Assembly (NCBI GenBank): GCA_018857735.1
Contig: JABMCL010000825.1
Span: forward strand, 1 to 64,000
Length of the DNA stretch: 64,000 bases
Origin: Alviniconcha marisindica
Taxonomy: Eukaryota > Mollusca > Gastropoda > Provannidae
Direction: 5' to 3'
Shown here: piece by piece, positions 10,136-24,300 of the stretch
Numbering within the stretch: position 1 is the stretch's first letter
Layout: every line of letters starts with the position of its first letter
The notes under the pieces: generated by a model
What the model was told of the DNA's origin: nothing
Databases searched by the model: none
What the model saw: the letters and a program-made list of their open reading frames with translations, nothing else
Made by a program: the position numbers and the translations under genes

Positions 10136-12279
10136 GTATGTACTTAAATGGAACATTTTTGTGTGGATACTTTCTTATTTTAGTGTCCCAGATTATTGCT
10201 TTTATTTCACATCCAATTTTTCTCTACTTTGGGTCGCACTTATTCAGCCTCGGGTAGCAACTAGCATACTGTTACTATTACAGTATTAGTATTACTAGTA
10301 AATAGTAGCATTACTAAATACTAGGAACTAAGTAAGTAGTTTATTATAAATTACTAGCATTTATTTAGCACTAGTTAGTATTAGTAATATTAGTACTACA
10401 ATAGTAGCAATGTTACTTTCAGTTTTAATAATTTACGGTTTTACTTTTACAGGTTTAGGTAGACTGCAGAACCTTCAGATTCTCTATACTATAGTGTTAC
10501 TGTAAAAGTGTAAGCGACCAACTTCTTGACACTATATCAGTTTACTATATCATTAATCATATGACAGAAACTTGTATTTATCTTGATGTTCGTTGCCGGA
10601 CCGAACTTTAGGTCATTTCATGAGTTCAAACTGAGAGGGTGTATGCCTGTTGGACTGAATTCAACTAAAGTACTACTAACTAGTAAATGTGTAACCTGCC
10701 AATGCCACCAGGCCTGTCAGTGTCACCTGCACCTTTGCCAGCTGTGGCAGAATGACGGGGGATCTTTTACTGTTTTACTTTTAGTTTAAGTGCTAGATCA
10801 GTCACCCAGTGGATGCAATAGATCTAGTCATTACACTTTACAGTAACACTAACAGTAACAGTGCGCAAACATCTCATAAAACAGCAGACATTTCATTTCT
10901 CAGCCCAGCCATCTTGGGCCTTGGCCCCTCTTTTTCATTTTATTCATAATAATTATAGCCTATCACACTTCGGGACAGGGGCTCATGCAAGTTTACAGGC
11001 ACACATGATGGTGGGACAGACACAAGACAGATATATAATAATACTTGAGATTCCATTCACAAAATATTTTATTTGTACTTCTTCCATAATAATATATAGT
11101 GTCCAACTTCAACACTGAAGATTCTGACACTTTTAGTTTTACACACTTTGAGTGCATGCTGGGTTATTTTGGTGTATCCATAATCCACCAAACTCTGACA
11201 AAGTGACATGAAATGATGAACTACAGAATCTTTAAAAGTTTAAGTACATATATGTATGTGATCTTTTTGCATGCATATATACATATGGGGGACCCAATAA
11301 GGAATGAGCAGTAGCAGGAATATCATAGCATAGCTCTATGTGTGAGGGTCAGTGTGTGAATGAGTGTGGAACTGGGAGGTGACTGGGGGGCCAAGGGGCT
11401 GAGAAGTGCAAGTTTAAATGAACTGTATTCTAATGAAATCACAAATCGTCTAACTGATTGCAGTGGTGGTTTACATTATTACAATCAGTTGCTTTGTACT
11501 GCTTTTGTTGTTGTTTCTGTTTTTCACAATTAATTGCTTTACACTGCAATTTTTGGTGCTGAACACAATGTGTGTGTTTTTCTCCCTTTCAGATTCACAG
11601 CCTGATTCATCATCAAATTCATGGTAAGAATACTATGCATAAAGCTATACACTAATACAGATACTGAGACAGGGTAACTTAAAAGAAGGAAGTTTTATTA
11701 AATATTTGTGTGAGTGTGGCTGTGGGCCTCGTCAAACTTCTACAAGTACAACACAATAAAACTTCTTTCTTTTTTTAATTAAAAAATTCAAGAAAATGAA
11801 ATGGACCCCAATTATTTCTTGTTTGTCAATTTTCTGGCCAGTTCTACTTTTATAATTTTTATTTAGTTAAAAAAAAAGAGTTTCATATTATACTTATAAC
11901 TTTATAAGTCATAAATATATGACCAGCTATTTGATTTGGAGGAAAACAACTTGGGATGACTCACATAATAGTCTAATAGTAATACTTTACTAACCCTAAA
12001 GAACAATTGATGGAAAGCCAGTTTGATGCCCCATCCTCAAGTGATTTTTTTTTTAATGGAAATTGTTTGATAAAAAAATTATGCAAACTTTTGAAATCAG
12101 TCACAGTAGAACAAACTGTAAAAGAGTTCATTTTTTAAAAGAGCTGCTCAAGTGTTGACAGTGAAACAGTTTCTTTCTTCTTAATAGTAATAATATTAAT
12201 AATACAGAACTTGCCACAAATATTTTGTTTGAAATTCATTCAGTAGTAGTTCACATATCTTCAGATAATACATTGCAAA

Positions 12280-12343
<64 letters not shown>

Positions 12344-15300
12344 ATGTGATAGTGATTGTGTTTATAATAAAAACATGTCAGACTCAGAGTTACACTTTAT
12401 AATACATGTATACACTAGTTGTACTGTTTGGGGAATTCTCACCTTGACTGCTGCTTTGTGTGATGAACAGTGAGGGAGACTCCATCAAGGTGTTTCTGCG
12501 TGTGCGCCCTCCTGAGAATGCCAACAGTGCTCTGCCCTTCAATGGGCGAGTCGTGGAAGTGAACGCAGGCAACAACTCCGTGACACTTCTGGCAAAGCCT
12601 GACCCCAAAGTCTTCACCTTTGATCATGTCGCTGATATAAACAGTACACAGGTCATTGTAAAAGCAAATCCTGTCTAACATGATTATTTTAAGTGTGTGT
12701 GTGTTTGGCTATATTAATTATTATATAATAGCATAATCAGAATTCTCAGTTAATCAAGTCAGTTACCTGAACTGCTTTTGATTTTTGTTCAGAGAAATGA
12801 TTTTTTTGATATGGTGTTCACAGTGTACTTTCAAGTCTTGTAAGTTGTAGACATGTATGCACACTATGTTTCCAAAGCTCAGCTGCACACCTCAGTGAAT
12901 TGATCTGAAGGTAATGCAATGACGGTTAGTGTATTCATCATCAGTTGCATGGTCATGGCAAAACCCTTAATGATAATGTTTGGATTTTCTCATAAAATAG
13001 TCATAAATTAATTTAACTCTTCTTCTTTTTTAAATAAGAGTGTTTGTGTTAACACCATGAATGATTTGGTGTTCAACCTGCTGACCCACTGAACTTATTG
13101 AAATGAAACTTGGTGTGAAGATTCCTTGGCATATGAGGGTCCTATGTACCTGTAGCATGGGTGACACCGCTTTTGCTAATTAACACAATAATAAATAAGA
13201 CTGAAGCAAACGAGTGGCTTTGTGATTTAATGGGAATGTGATACAGATGGGAACTAATTGAGGCCCCATTTCTCAGGCAGCTCCATGATCTAATGGTTAG
13301 CATGCAATTGCAAGTTTAAATCACATTGAAACCTTTTTTCTCGTAATTGTGAGTTTAAATCTTGCTGGAACCTCCTCCTTTTTTAAAACCCCACCCCACC
13401 GCTCAACCTTTTTTATATTTTTATTCAGCTGCTGATGCAGCTCTAACTTCCAAAATGATCAAAAATGTGCAACATTTTTTTTCTTCTTTGTATCAGCACC
13501 AGCATTATTGAAAACAGTTTCAGCACTTATGTTCCTGTGGAACTGACAGAAGCAGGTATTTTGCCAGCAGTAATATGAATGTAAAATAAGACACCATCTA
13601 GATGAGATCATAGGCATTATTATCTGTGATTATAATATATGTATAATATATCATACATGTTTATTACTTTGCCTGCAGGTGGCAGCAAAGTCAGGTTTTG
13701 ATAATGAATGCTTCTTTCTCATTTCCCCCCCAGGAATCTGTGTTTTCCGCTGTTGGAAAATCTTTGATCGAAAGCTGTGTTGCTGGGTACAATGGAACAA
13801 TATTTGCATAGTGAGTTTATTTACTGTCAGTTTATGTTGATATGTGATTAAACCTGCTGTGTTGGACTTTCCACCCTCTGCTGTATTGGACATCACATCC
13901 CCTGCACCTGCTGTGTTGGACTTCCCACCCCTTTCTGTTGGACTTCCCACCCCCTGCTGTGTTGGACTTCCCACCCTTTTTTGTTGGACATCCCACCCCG
14001 TGTTGTGTTGAACGTTCCCACCCACTTCTGTTGGACTTGCCACCCACTGCTGTTGTCCTTCCCGCCCCCTGCTGTGTTGGACACCCCACTCCCTTCTGTT
14101 GGACATCCCACCCTCTGCTGTGTTGGGTTTCCTACACCCTGCTGTGTTGGCTTTCCCACCCCTTTCTGTGTTGGACTTCCCACCCCCTGCTGTGTTGGAC
14201 TTGCCACCCATTTCTGTTGGACTTCCCACCCCCTGCTGTGTTTGACTTGCCACCCCTTTCTGTTGGACATCCCACCCCCTGCTGTGTTGAACTTCCCACC
14301 CACTTCTGTTGGACCTGCCACCCACTGCTGTTGCCCCCCCCCCCCCCTTCCCTCCCCCATTTGTTGGACACCCCCTGCTGTTGTTGGGCTTCCCACCTCC
14401 TTTCTGTTGGACATCCCACCCCCTGCTGTGTTGGACTTGCCACCCCTTTCTGTTGGACATCCCACCCCCTGCTGTGTTGGACTTGCCACCCCTTTCTGTT
14501 GGACATCCCACCCCCTGCTGTGTTGGACTTGCCACCCCTTTCTGTTGGACTTGCCACCCCCTGCTGTGTTGGACTTGCCACCCCTTTCTGTTGGACATCC
14601 CACCCCCTGCTGTGTTGGACTTGCCACCCCTTTCTGTTGGACTTGCCACCCCCTGCTGTGTTGGACTTGCCACCCCTTTCTGTTGGACATCCCACCCCCT
14701 GCTGTGTTGGACTTGCCACCCCTTTCTGTTGGACTTGCCACCCCCTGCTGTGTTGGACTTGCCACCCCTTTCTGTTGGACATCCCACCCCCTGCTGTGTT
14801 GAACTTCCCACCCACTTCTGTTGGACTTGTCACCCACTGCTGTTGCTCCCCCCCCCCCCCCCCCCCCCATTTGTTGAACACCCCACCCTCAACTGTGTTG
14901 GACACCCCACACCCTGCTGTGTTGAACTTGCTACCCCTTTCTGTTGGACACCCCACCCCCTGCTGTGTTGGACTTCCCATACCCTGTCATGTTGGACTTC
15001 CATAAAATGTTATGTTGGGCTTCCCACTCCCTTTCTGTGTTGGACTTTCCACCCCCCACTGTGTTGGACTTCCCACCCCATGCTGTGTTGGGTTTCCCAC
15101 CCCTTTCTGTATTGGACTTCCCACACCCTGCTGTTGGACTTCCCACCCACTGCTTTGGTGGACTTCCCACCCCATGCTGTGTTGAACTTGCCATCCACTT
15201 TTGTTGGACTTCCCACCCCCTGCTGTGTTGAACTTGCCACCCCCTGCTGTGTTGGACACCCCGCCCCCTGCAGTGCTGAACATCCCACTCCCTTGTTGAA

Positions 15301-18300
15301 CTTCCCACTCCCTTGTTGGACTTCCCACTCCCTTGTTGGACTTGCCATCCCCTGCTTTAGCCCTCCACCCACCCACCCCCACCTCCCCAAAATGACAACA
15401 TTATTTTATTATCTCAACAAACAGATCATGGTCTTCTCTCAAGCATCTGTTGGACTTGAATAACTGAGGAAAAGCAGAAGAGAATGATTACTTATTGATG
15501 TCAGTTAGTTACATTGAAGTTTCATGATCCATCATTGAAACTGGCAGATGTTTTTAGACAAACACATAAAACTTCATTGTCTGATTTTCCTGTTACAGTG
15601 GGCAGACTGGCTCCGGAAAAACATTCACCATGTTGGGTACGTCAGATGTTCAGTACTTTACGGAATGTGATTATAATTTCACTCTTTCAGGTAACGAAAC
15701 CATTTTTGTAACTGACACTGCATGCATAGGAAAAAGTAGCACCTTGCAGAATACATTCTCCAGTTGCAGTTTCCCCTGTGCTTGTGCTCACTTAAGTTTG
15801 AGGACCGTCTGTATACTCACGTTGTGCACACATTCATGTTGTACAAACTAGAACAGGACTTTCTGTGTTTTAACTTACTCATTTCAAGCGCCTGAAACAT
15901 TTGAAAGTCACTGACCTGAAGTAAAAAATTAAAGCAGAATTGAATATAAACTTGTTGCTGTACCCTTTTCTGTGGTCTGGTATTGCAAAAAGGGTGGGGG
16001 GGGGGGGGGTTAAAACTAGACAAGCCAAGCATTTCCCACAGGTATGCACTACCCCGCAGTCGTGCCCCCATGATCTCATATGCACATCCAGTTCTTGTGT
16101 ACGTGAGAAGTTCTATAAATAGTATACATATTGTATGTTCAACCCATGCAAATTGCAATACAAATTTCACAGGAGTTTGGTGTTGCAGGGCCTTCAGAGG
16201 AGTATGACAATTTCAAACACCAGTTACGTGGTGTTATTCCTCGCAGTTTTGAGCACCTCTTCAACCTGATATCTCGAGAACATGAACTTGTAAGTAGTCC
16301 AAAATATTTTGTTGTTGGGTTTCTTTGTGTGTTTTTTGTTGTTTGTTTGTTTTGGCACAAGTTTAGATTGCATCATTTGCCATTTGTGTGTAGTCCTGTC
16401 TTTCTGTTGCCAGTCATACCTCAGAAAGCCATCATCTGACCCCCACGTTTTGGTACTGACTGTGGATGCAGACATTAATGGCCCCTTTAGTGAGAATTTA
16501 GAGCTATGAAACACTCTCTCCAATTTTTAGACTTGGAGACAGTCATACCTGTATTTTTTCTGAGTCCTCTTCATCATAAAGTGGTGTATATCATATTACT
16601 AAGTAGTTAATCCGAGTTTGTGATTTGATAAATTGTGTTTTTATTTTACCTTGTTTTTTAGTTTGTTTTTTAAGCAGAGACATTTTTGAGGACTTCTTGG
16701 CAAGCTGTTTTGGTGAAAACATTAATTAAACACATTTTTTATCATATATGTTGTTTAAATAAGATCTTCCAAACTGCTTGGTAACCTTTTCTGTCCTGTA
16801 TACATCCAGGTGAGTTTTAGGGACCTAGGATTGACCCATTTTCAAGGTCACATGAAAGTGAAGAAGTAATGAGAGTTTTCTTTTTCTTATTTTGAACTCT
16901 GGTCAAATGAACACATTGCTGCTGTCTTTTTTTACCAGCATGGGGAGAGGAAGTAGTTCTTGTGCAAGCGTTCTTTCCTGGAGATATCCAAAGAGATACA
17001 TATATACCAACATTTTGCTGTTCTCTTTTCTCACCAGCATGGGGAGAGGAAGCAGTTCTTGTGCAAGTGTTCTTTCCTGGAGATATACCAAGAGCAGGTG
17101 TACGATCTGCTGGACCCGGCAGCAGCCAACCTGCAGCTACGGGAAAACATGAAGAAAGGTGTATTTGTGGACGGGCTCGTGGAGCAGGTGGTTGCCACAC
17201 CTACAGAAGCTTACCAGGTGCTGCGTGTGGATGCACATGTGATCATACATTATATTTATGTGTTTTGGGGTACTTTTCCTTTGATTTGTAATTGTATTAA
17301 CAGGTATGGGTTTGGAGATTATTTCATTTTAGATTTAGAATTATTGGTTTGACCAAGACAAGTCTTAGTGCTAGAGATCTTACAAGTACAAAACACTTTG
17401 AATAAGGGGCATTCTCAGACAGGGGGTGGGGGGGATTCCTTCAATACTTTGAGCTTTATGTGATGTTCCATATTTTTTGTGATGTTCTAGAGCTATATAT
17501 CTGATCTTCATCACAGTCTTCGCCATTCTGAGTGTCAGACGTCATTTAGACGGGCCCTAAAAATATCTTTCCAAAAAGCTTTTGTCCCCATCCCTCTAGC
17601 ATGTTTCCAGTCTGTGAATATAACAATGTGTGTGTGTGTATGTGGAGGGATGAAGCAGTGTGGGTGTGCAGATGTATTCTGTTGAATAGTGCTTTGCTAT
17701 TGTACACACCCAGCACTCATATTTTTTTTTTTTTAAATGGTCAAGCGCATCATAAATGACCTTAATGATTATTATTATTTATTGTATTTTATGTAAGAGA
17801 CAAGGAAGAAATCGATTGTTATAAGGAAGAAATCAGATTGTTATTTGAAGAAGAAAAACGTGTAATGCATGTTTCAATGGGTATTGCGGGTTATGGTTCA
17901 CCTGTACAGATATATGTACAGCTGATGTTGATTACAAAATGAAAATGTGTCACAGAATTTGAGTGATGTTTTCTGGATGTGAATACTGTGTATCTCAATT
18001 GATTATGTTCTCATCTTCTGCCACCCGTGACTGTTTCAGGCACTGAGCACTGGTTGGCTGAACAGGCGAGTGGCAGCCACCTCCATGAACAGGGAGAGTT
18101 CTCGCTCACACGCCGTCTTTACCATGTGCATTGAGTCCAAGGTACAGTGAAAACACTGTTTGGACCTGGCCATTTTTACCTGCACCTTGGCCAGAGATTG
18201 TGTTGGACTTAGAGCAGTGTATGGCCATTTTTACCTGCACCTTGGCCAGAGATTGTGTTGGACTTAGAGCAGTGTATGGCCATTTTTACCTGCACCTTGG

Positions 18301-21300
18301 CCAGAGATTGTGTTGGACTTAGAGCAGCATACGGCCATTTTTACCTGCACCTTGGGCAGAGATCATGTTAGAGCAGCATATGGCCATGTCCCTCTCTCTC
18401 TCTCACCCTGATATAACCGTAATGCTTGACTGGGCGTAAAACACCAAATTACTCTCTCTCTGCAACAGTATGGTAACATTACCAACAACATCTTGATTGT
18501 CATTAAGAAAAAGCTTGTGTTGTGTACACTATTAAATTTACCATGCTACAGTATAGACTGGTTTCAAGTGATTGTGTCACAGACTCACATGAGACCAAGT
18601 ATGGTCTTTCTATAAGCAAACTGAAATATTAACAGGATGAAGCTCCCACTTTTTACATGCTTTTCACAGGAGGAGAAAAATGGCGTAACAAATGTGCGTC
18701 AGTCGCAACTGAACCTGGTGGACCTGGCAGGATCAGAGCGGCAGAAAGACACTAACACCTTGGGCATCCGACTCAAGGTGAGTCTGCTTGTCAGTGAATG
18801 CAAACAGGCTTTCATGGTGGTTCTAAAGAGGTCTTGGTCAGTACAAAATGTCCAGCACCTAACACCATGCCCCACAAACATGCTAGTCATGCGTTTTCAT
18901 TTAAGTCGCTGTTTCATAGTTTTTAGCCTTTGATTTCATTCAAGTTAGTTGTAGAGTCTGTTTTGTATTGATGAGTCTTCCTCATTGGTCCTTCCACTGC
19001 CATGGACTCACAGTTTTCCTTCCCAATAAAAAACAAAACACCAAGGGCATGTCAACAACATGGTTGGGCACCAAGGAAGGGCATCTCTGACATAGTTGGG
19101 CACCAAGGGCAGGTCTCTGATGTGGTTGGGCACCAGGAAAGGGCATGTCTGACATAGTTGGGCACCAATATAGGGCATGTCTGACATAGTTGGGCACCAA
19201 GGAAGGGCTTGTCTGACATAATTGGGCACCAAGGAAGGGCATGTCTGACATAGTTGGGCACCAAGGGCATGTCTCTGACATGGCTGGCACCAAGGGCATG
19301 TCTGACACAACTGGGCACCAAGGGCATGGCTGGCACCAAGGAAGGGCATGTCTGACATGGTTGGGCACCAAGGAAGGGAGTGTCTCTGACATGACTGGGC
19401 ATCAAGGAAGGGCATGTCTCTGACATGACTGGGCATCAAAGGAAGGGCATGTCTGACATGGTTGGGCACCAAGGACATGTCTGGGCACCAAGGAATGGCA
19501 TGTCTGACATGGTTGGGCACCAAGGACATGTCTGGGCACCAAGGAATGGCATGTCTGACATGGTTGGGCACCAAGGAAGGGCATGTCTCTGACATGACTG
19601 GGCATCAAGGAAGGGCATGTCTGACATGGTTGGGCACCAAGGACATGTCTGGGCACCAAGGAATGGCATGTCTGACATGGTTGGGCACCAAGGACATGTC
19701 TGGGCACCAAGGAATGGCATATCTGACATGGTTGGGCACCAAGGAAGGGCATGTCTCTGACATGACTGGGCATCAAGGAAGGGCATGTCTGACATGGTTG
19801 GGCACCAAGGACATGTCTAGGCACCAAGGCAGGGCATGTCTGACATAGTTGGGCACCAAGGAAGGACATGTCTCTGGCATGACTGGGCACCAAGGAAGGA
19901 CATGTGCAGCCATCAAGGCATGTAGGGAATGAGCCTGGAGCACTTCAACAGAGAAGAAAAAGAAGCATCTTGGGTTGCATTCCCCCCTTCCCTCCTCCCC
20001 ACCCTTTTGGTTGTTGTTGTTGTTTTAGTTTTTTTTTGTATGCCCAGTTTGATCAAACCTGATACTGAGGAAATGCAACAACAACAAAAAGAGGACAATG
20101 CCAGTGTTTGTTTTGTGGTCAGTTGGTGTGTATAAATATTCCTCCCTTTCTTCTTCCTTAGGTGACCCTGTGTTATTGACAGGATATTAATGTCCAATTA
20201 CTGAGTAATTCCTTTCTTTCAAAGTGTGGCTTGTTCTCTAACAGGAAGCTGGGAAGATCAACCAATCACTGTCAGTGCTGGGGAACGTCATCATGTCACT
20301 GGTTAAAATTGGTCAAGGCCGCTCACAGCATATCCCGTACAGGGACTCGAAACTCACGTTTCTCCTTCGGGTAAGCGAGTGGGGTTTTGCCATCTTTATA
20401 AAAAAAAAAAGTCATTATTATTATATCAGATTTATGTATATGTTTTAGTTTTGCATAGAGGAAGAGAACTGAGATTACATCTGTCAGCCCCAAAAGCCCA
20501 TTCTCAAATGAAGCTGAAGTGAGGAGTCAGCCCTTCTCATGCCCTTTGTGGTGTGCAAAAAGTGACTGATCATCCACACATTACAGTCCAGTTTTTGGGC
20601 TGCTGTAGTGTGCAAAAAGTGTGACCGATCCATATATATGTACGTTAGAGTATTGCTTCTGTCAAATTTAGTTTGAGGGGTGCTGTAGTGTTAGGAAAAT
20701 GTGACTGACCAACATGTATGTTAGAGTGTTGCTTCCTTCAAGCTTAGTTTTAGGGATGCTTTAGTGTGATAAAAGTGTTACTGACCCACATGCACATTAG
20801 AGTAGAGTTTTAGGGATGCTTTAGTGTGATAAAAGTGTTACTGACCCACATGCACATTAGAGTAGAGTTTTAGGGATGCTTTAGTGTGATAAAAGTGTTA
20901 CTGACCCACATGCACATTAGAGTAAAGTTTTAGGGATGCTTTAGTGTGATAAAAGTGTTACTGACCCACATGCACATTAGAGTAGAGTTTTAGGGATGCT
21001 TTAGTGTGATAAAAGTGTTACTGACCCACATGCACATTAAAGTTTTAGGGATGCTTTAGTGTGATAAAAGTGTTACTGACCCACATGCACATTAAAGTTT
21101 TAGGGATGCTTTAGTGTGATAAAAGTGTTACTGACCCACATGCACATTAAAGTTTTAGGGATGCTTTAGTGTGATAAAAGTGTTACTGACCCACATGCAC
21201 ATTAGAGTAAAGTTTTAGGGATGCTTTAGTGTGATAAAAGTGTTACTGACCCACATGCACATTAAAGTTTTAGGGATGCTTTAGTGTGATAAAAGTGTTA

Positions 21301-24300
21301 CTGACCCACATGCACATTAGAGTAAAGTTTTAGGGATGCTTTAGTGTGATAAAAGTGTTACTGACCCACATGCACATTAAAGTTTTAGGGATGCTTTAGT
21401 GTGATAAAAGTGTTACTGACCCACATGCACATTAAAGTTTTAGGGATGCTTTAGTGTGATAAAAGTGTTACTGACCCACATGCACATTTAAAGTTTTAGG
21501 GATGCTTTAGTGTGATAAAAGTGTTACTGACCCACATGCACATTAAAGTTTTAGGGATGCTTTAGTGTGATAAAAGTGTTACTGACCCACATGCACATTA
21601 GAGTAAAGTTTTAGGGATGCTTTAGTGTGATAAAAGTGTTACTGACCCACATGCACATTAGAGTAAAGTTTTAGGGATGCTTTAGTGTGATAAAAGTGTT
21701 ACTGACCCAAATGCACATTAAAGTTTTAGGGATGCGTTAGTGTGATAAAAGTGTTACTGACCCACATGCACATTAGAGTAAAGTTTTAGGGGTGCTTTCA
21801 AGCTGCGCGTTTATTTTACTCCCCCCAAAGGGAGGCCGGGGATGTCTGATATCTCCCTCCTGTCTGGAATCTCAGGGCTGTCATTTGATTCCCCTTTCCT
21901 ATCTCCACTCTTGTTTTTTCTGCCTAGTCCTCTTGCTCTTTCTGTGTTGGCGTTTTTCTGCTAATCATCCATTCTCCTGACTTTTTTCCAGAAAACTCTC
22001 AAATATTTTTCTTTAAGGGTTAGGCTTTTTGTATGGCTCTTGTTGAGCAGCTAGGAGATGATAGTTGGTGGTGGTATGTGCAGCTTGCTGCCATATGGCA
22101 CTGGTATTTGCCATTATGCATTTATATAACATTTTTTATATTGTGTCTGTCCATTCCTTTTTCATATTTTTCTTTAACCTGGTATCGATAAATTAGACGG
22201 AGTGGTCGACGATACCAGCATGTCCTAGCCTTATGAGCTCTTTTAACAGGGGTCATATTGAAGGGACTAACTCTTCAAAAATTTGTGTCTGATGTTTGTG
22301 TGTGTATGTTTTATGTTTGTGAAGTGATTGGTTTTGTAGACTGATTTGGCAGAGGGTTGATAATTATGTGAGCATGAGAAGAGTTTACAAATGTGTATTT
22401 ACTTATGACCTGAGTTTGACTGTCCTGAGGTGACCCTGTGTGGTTGACAGGACATTAAAATCCAGTTACTACTACTACTAGTTATTTTACTCAACACTGG
22501 CATTGAGATATTTTTCATGGCTGTCACATGATTTCCTTGGAGGTACTGCCACAACCAGCCTCTTTCATCCTTCTGTTTATTTGTGTATGTTTTTGTGTCT
22601 GACGTAGGATTCCCTGGGGGGTAATGCCATGACCAGCATTGTTGCCTGCGTGCATCCAGATGCAAAGTAGGTACTCTTCTTTTAGTTTTACTGTGTTTAT
22701 TTCCATGCTTGCAAAAGCTACAGTCTCCACAGATGTGTTTTATGTGTGAACTGTTTGTTAGTGGTGATGTGTGTGTGTGTGTGTTGGGATGTTTTTAGTT
22801 GAAGAAAATATGTTGAAAATGTTTTCATCAAACTGATGTATGATTTGAAGAATGTGTGTGTGTGTGCACAATGATCAGCTTTTTATGATTACATTTATGA
22901 CAGTTTTTTAACATAACTTTTGTAATGTAATAATTAAATGGAATAATGTTTGCAATTGTTTTGTTGCATTTCTCTTTGAATGGGAAAAGTTCATAGATTT
23001 TTTTATTATCATAGATTATGTATTATACAGTTTTGATTTATGCTTGCATTTGTGCTCAGAAGATAAAATGTAAATTTGTATGTGTTGTAATGTGAATGAT
23101 GTGTTGTCTGTTTCTTGACTTTGTGATCAGTTTATTTCTGTTCCCTCTTTTACTTTATTTTTAGGTACGGTTCACCCAAAATCTGCGCATTGTGAATTCA
23201 GTGACTGCTTGACTTGTTGCAGGTGTTTTGGAGAGACCCTGTCAACATTAAATTTTGCAAAACGTGCAAAACAAATTAAAAACAAGGTACACAGAATAGT
23301 TGATTCATTTCATTGAAATGAACCTATCCTGATAGTTGTTACTTTGTAGCATAGTCCATGCATGAATTGGCACTTACTTTTTACATGCACTAGATGTATC
23401 AGCTCCTTTTTTTTCTTCTTCTTTTTTGAAAAAGTAAAAAGTACTGTAGATAAAGTTATTGATTTTGAATGCATTTTCCATAGTTCGTTCACCAGCAGTT
23501 TGATGTGGGGATACAGAGTTTAGTCTCTTAATCATAGGAAGGCAGGCCAGGACAGTCACACTGCCACAGTCACACTGCCACAGTCATACTGCCACAATCA
23601 TACTGCCACAGTCACACTGCCATGTCACACTACCGTGTCACAGTTTTTTTACTGCTGGTTGGATTTGATTACAAGAACAAACTTTAAGTCCTATCAGCCA
23701 ATCTGTGTATTGTGCATTTGTTACAGTATTTTCTAATATCCTTTTGCATGTGCATTTTAGTCTGATTCATTTTGGGTGTTTTTCTGAAACAAATTATGAA
23801 AATTTGAATCTTGGCAATGATCAGCATTTTAGGCCATTTGCTATGCGACAGATGAAAGCCAAACTTTACTTAATTTAGCTCTACATGGTCTAATACTCTG
23901 AGTCTGAATGACCATAACCTTGTTTCAACAGTAAAACTGATGAAAATGAATTTGTATGGGGTTCATTGAACTGTCAGCGTTCACTGATTCAGCATCAACA
24001 TGGTTGTTATAATGATCATCAGCTGTAAGTTTGTAGGTCCAGAGTTTGTCCAGACAGCATCTGCAGAGCTGTTAAACTTGTAACCCAAACTGCATTGGTG
24101 CAGCCATGAATAAAGTAATATTGGCATTGGTGCATCCATGAATAAAATAATATTGGCATTGGTGCATCCATGAATAAAGTAAAATTGTGCATCGGTATTC
24201 AGTGCGTCCATGAATAAAGTGAAATTGTGCATCAATGTATCCATGAACAAAGTGAAATTGTGCATCAGTGCATCCATCAATAAAGTGAAATTGTGCATCG

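Noticed and set aside
13651..15463. Open frames of up to 386 codons on both strands, rich in Pro, Cys, Trp or in Gln, Gly, Ser
   Set aside because: They are translations of the 46-bp intron 4 array. All frames open together, there is no family signature, and the region lies between KIF15 exons 4 and 5.
19008..19893. Open frames of 120-195 codons in intron 9
   Set aside because: Products of a 32-bp minisatellite; periodic and open on both strands.
23165..23222. Extra exon before KIF15 exon 12 (after 'tattttag', reading F-T-Q-N-L-R)
   Set aside because: No usable donor, and exon 11 joins exon 12 directly to give the conserved DAKCFGET.
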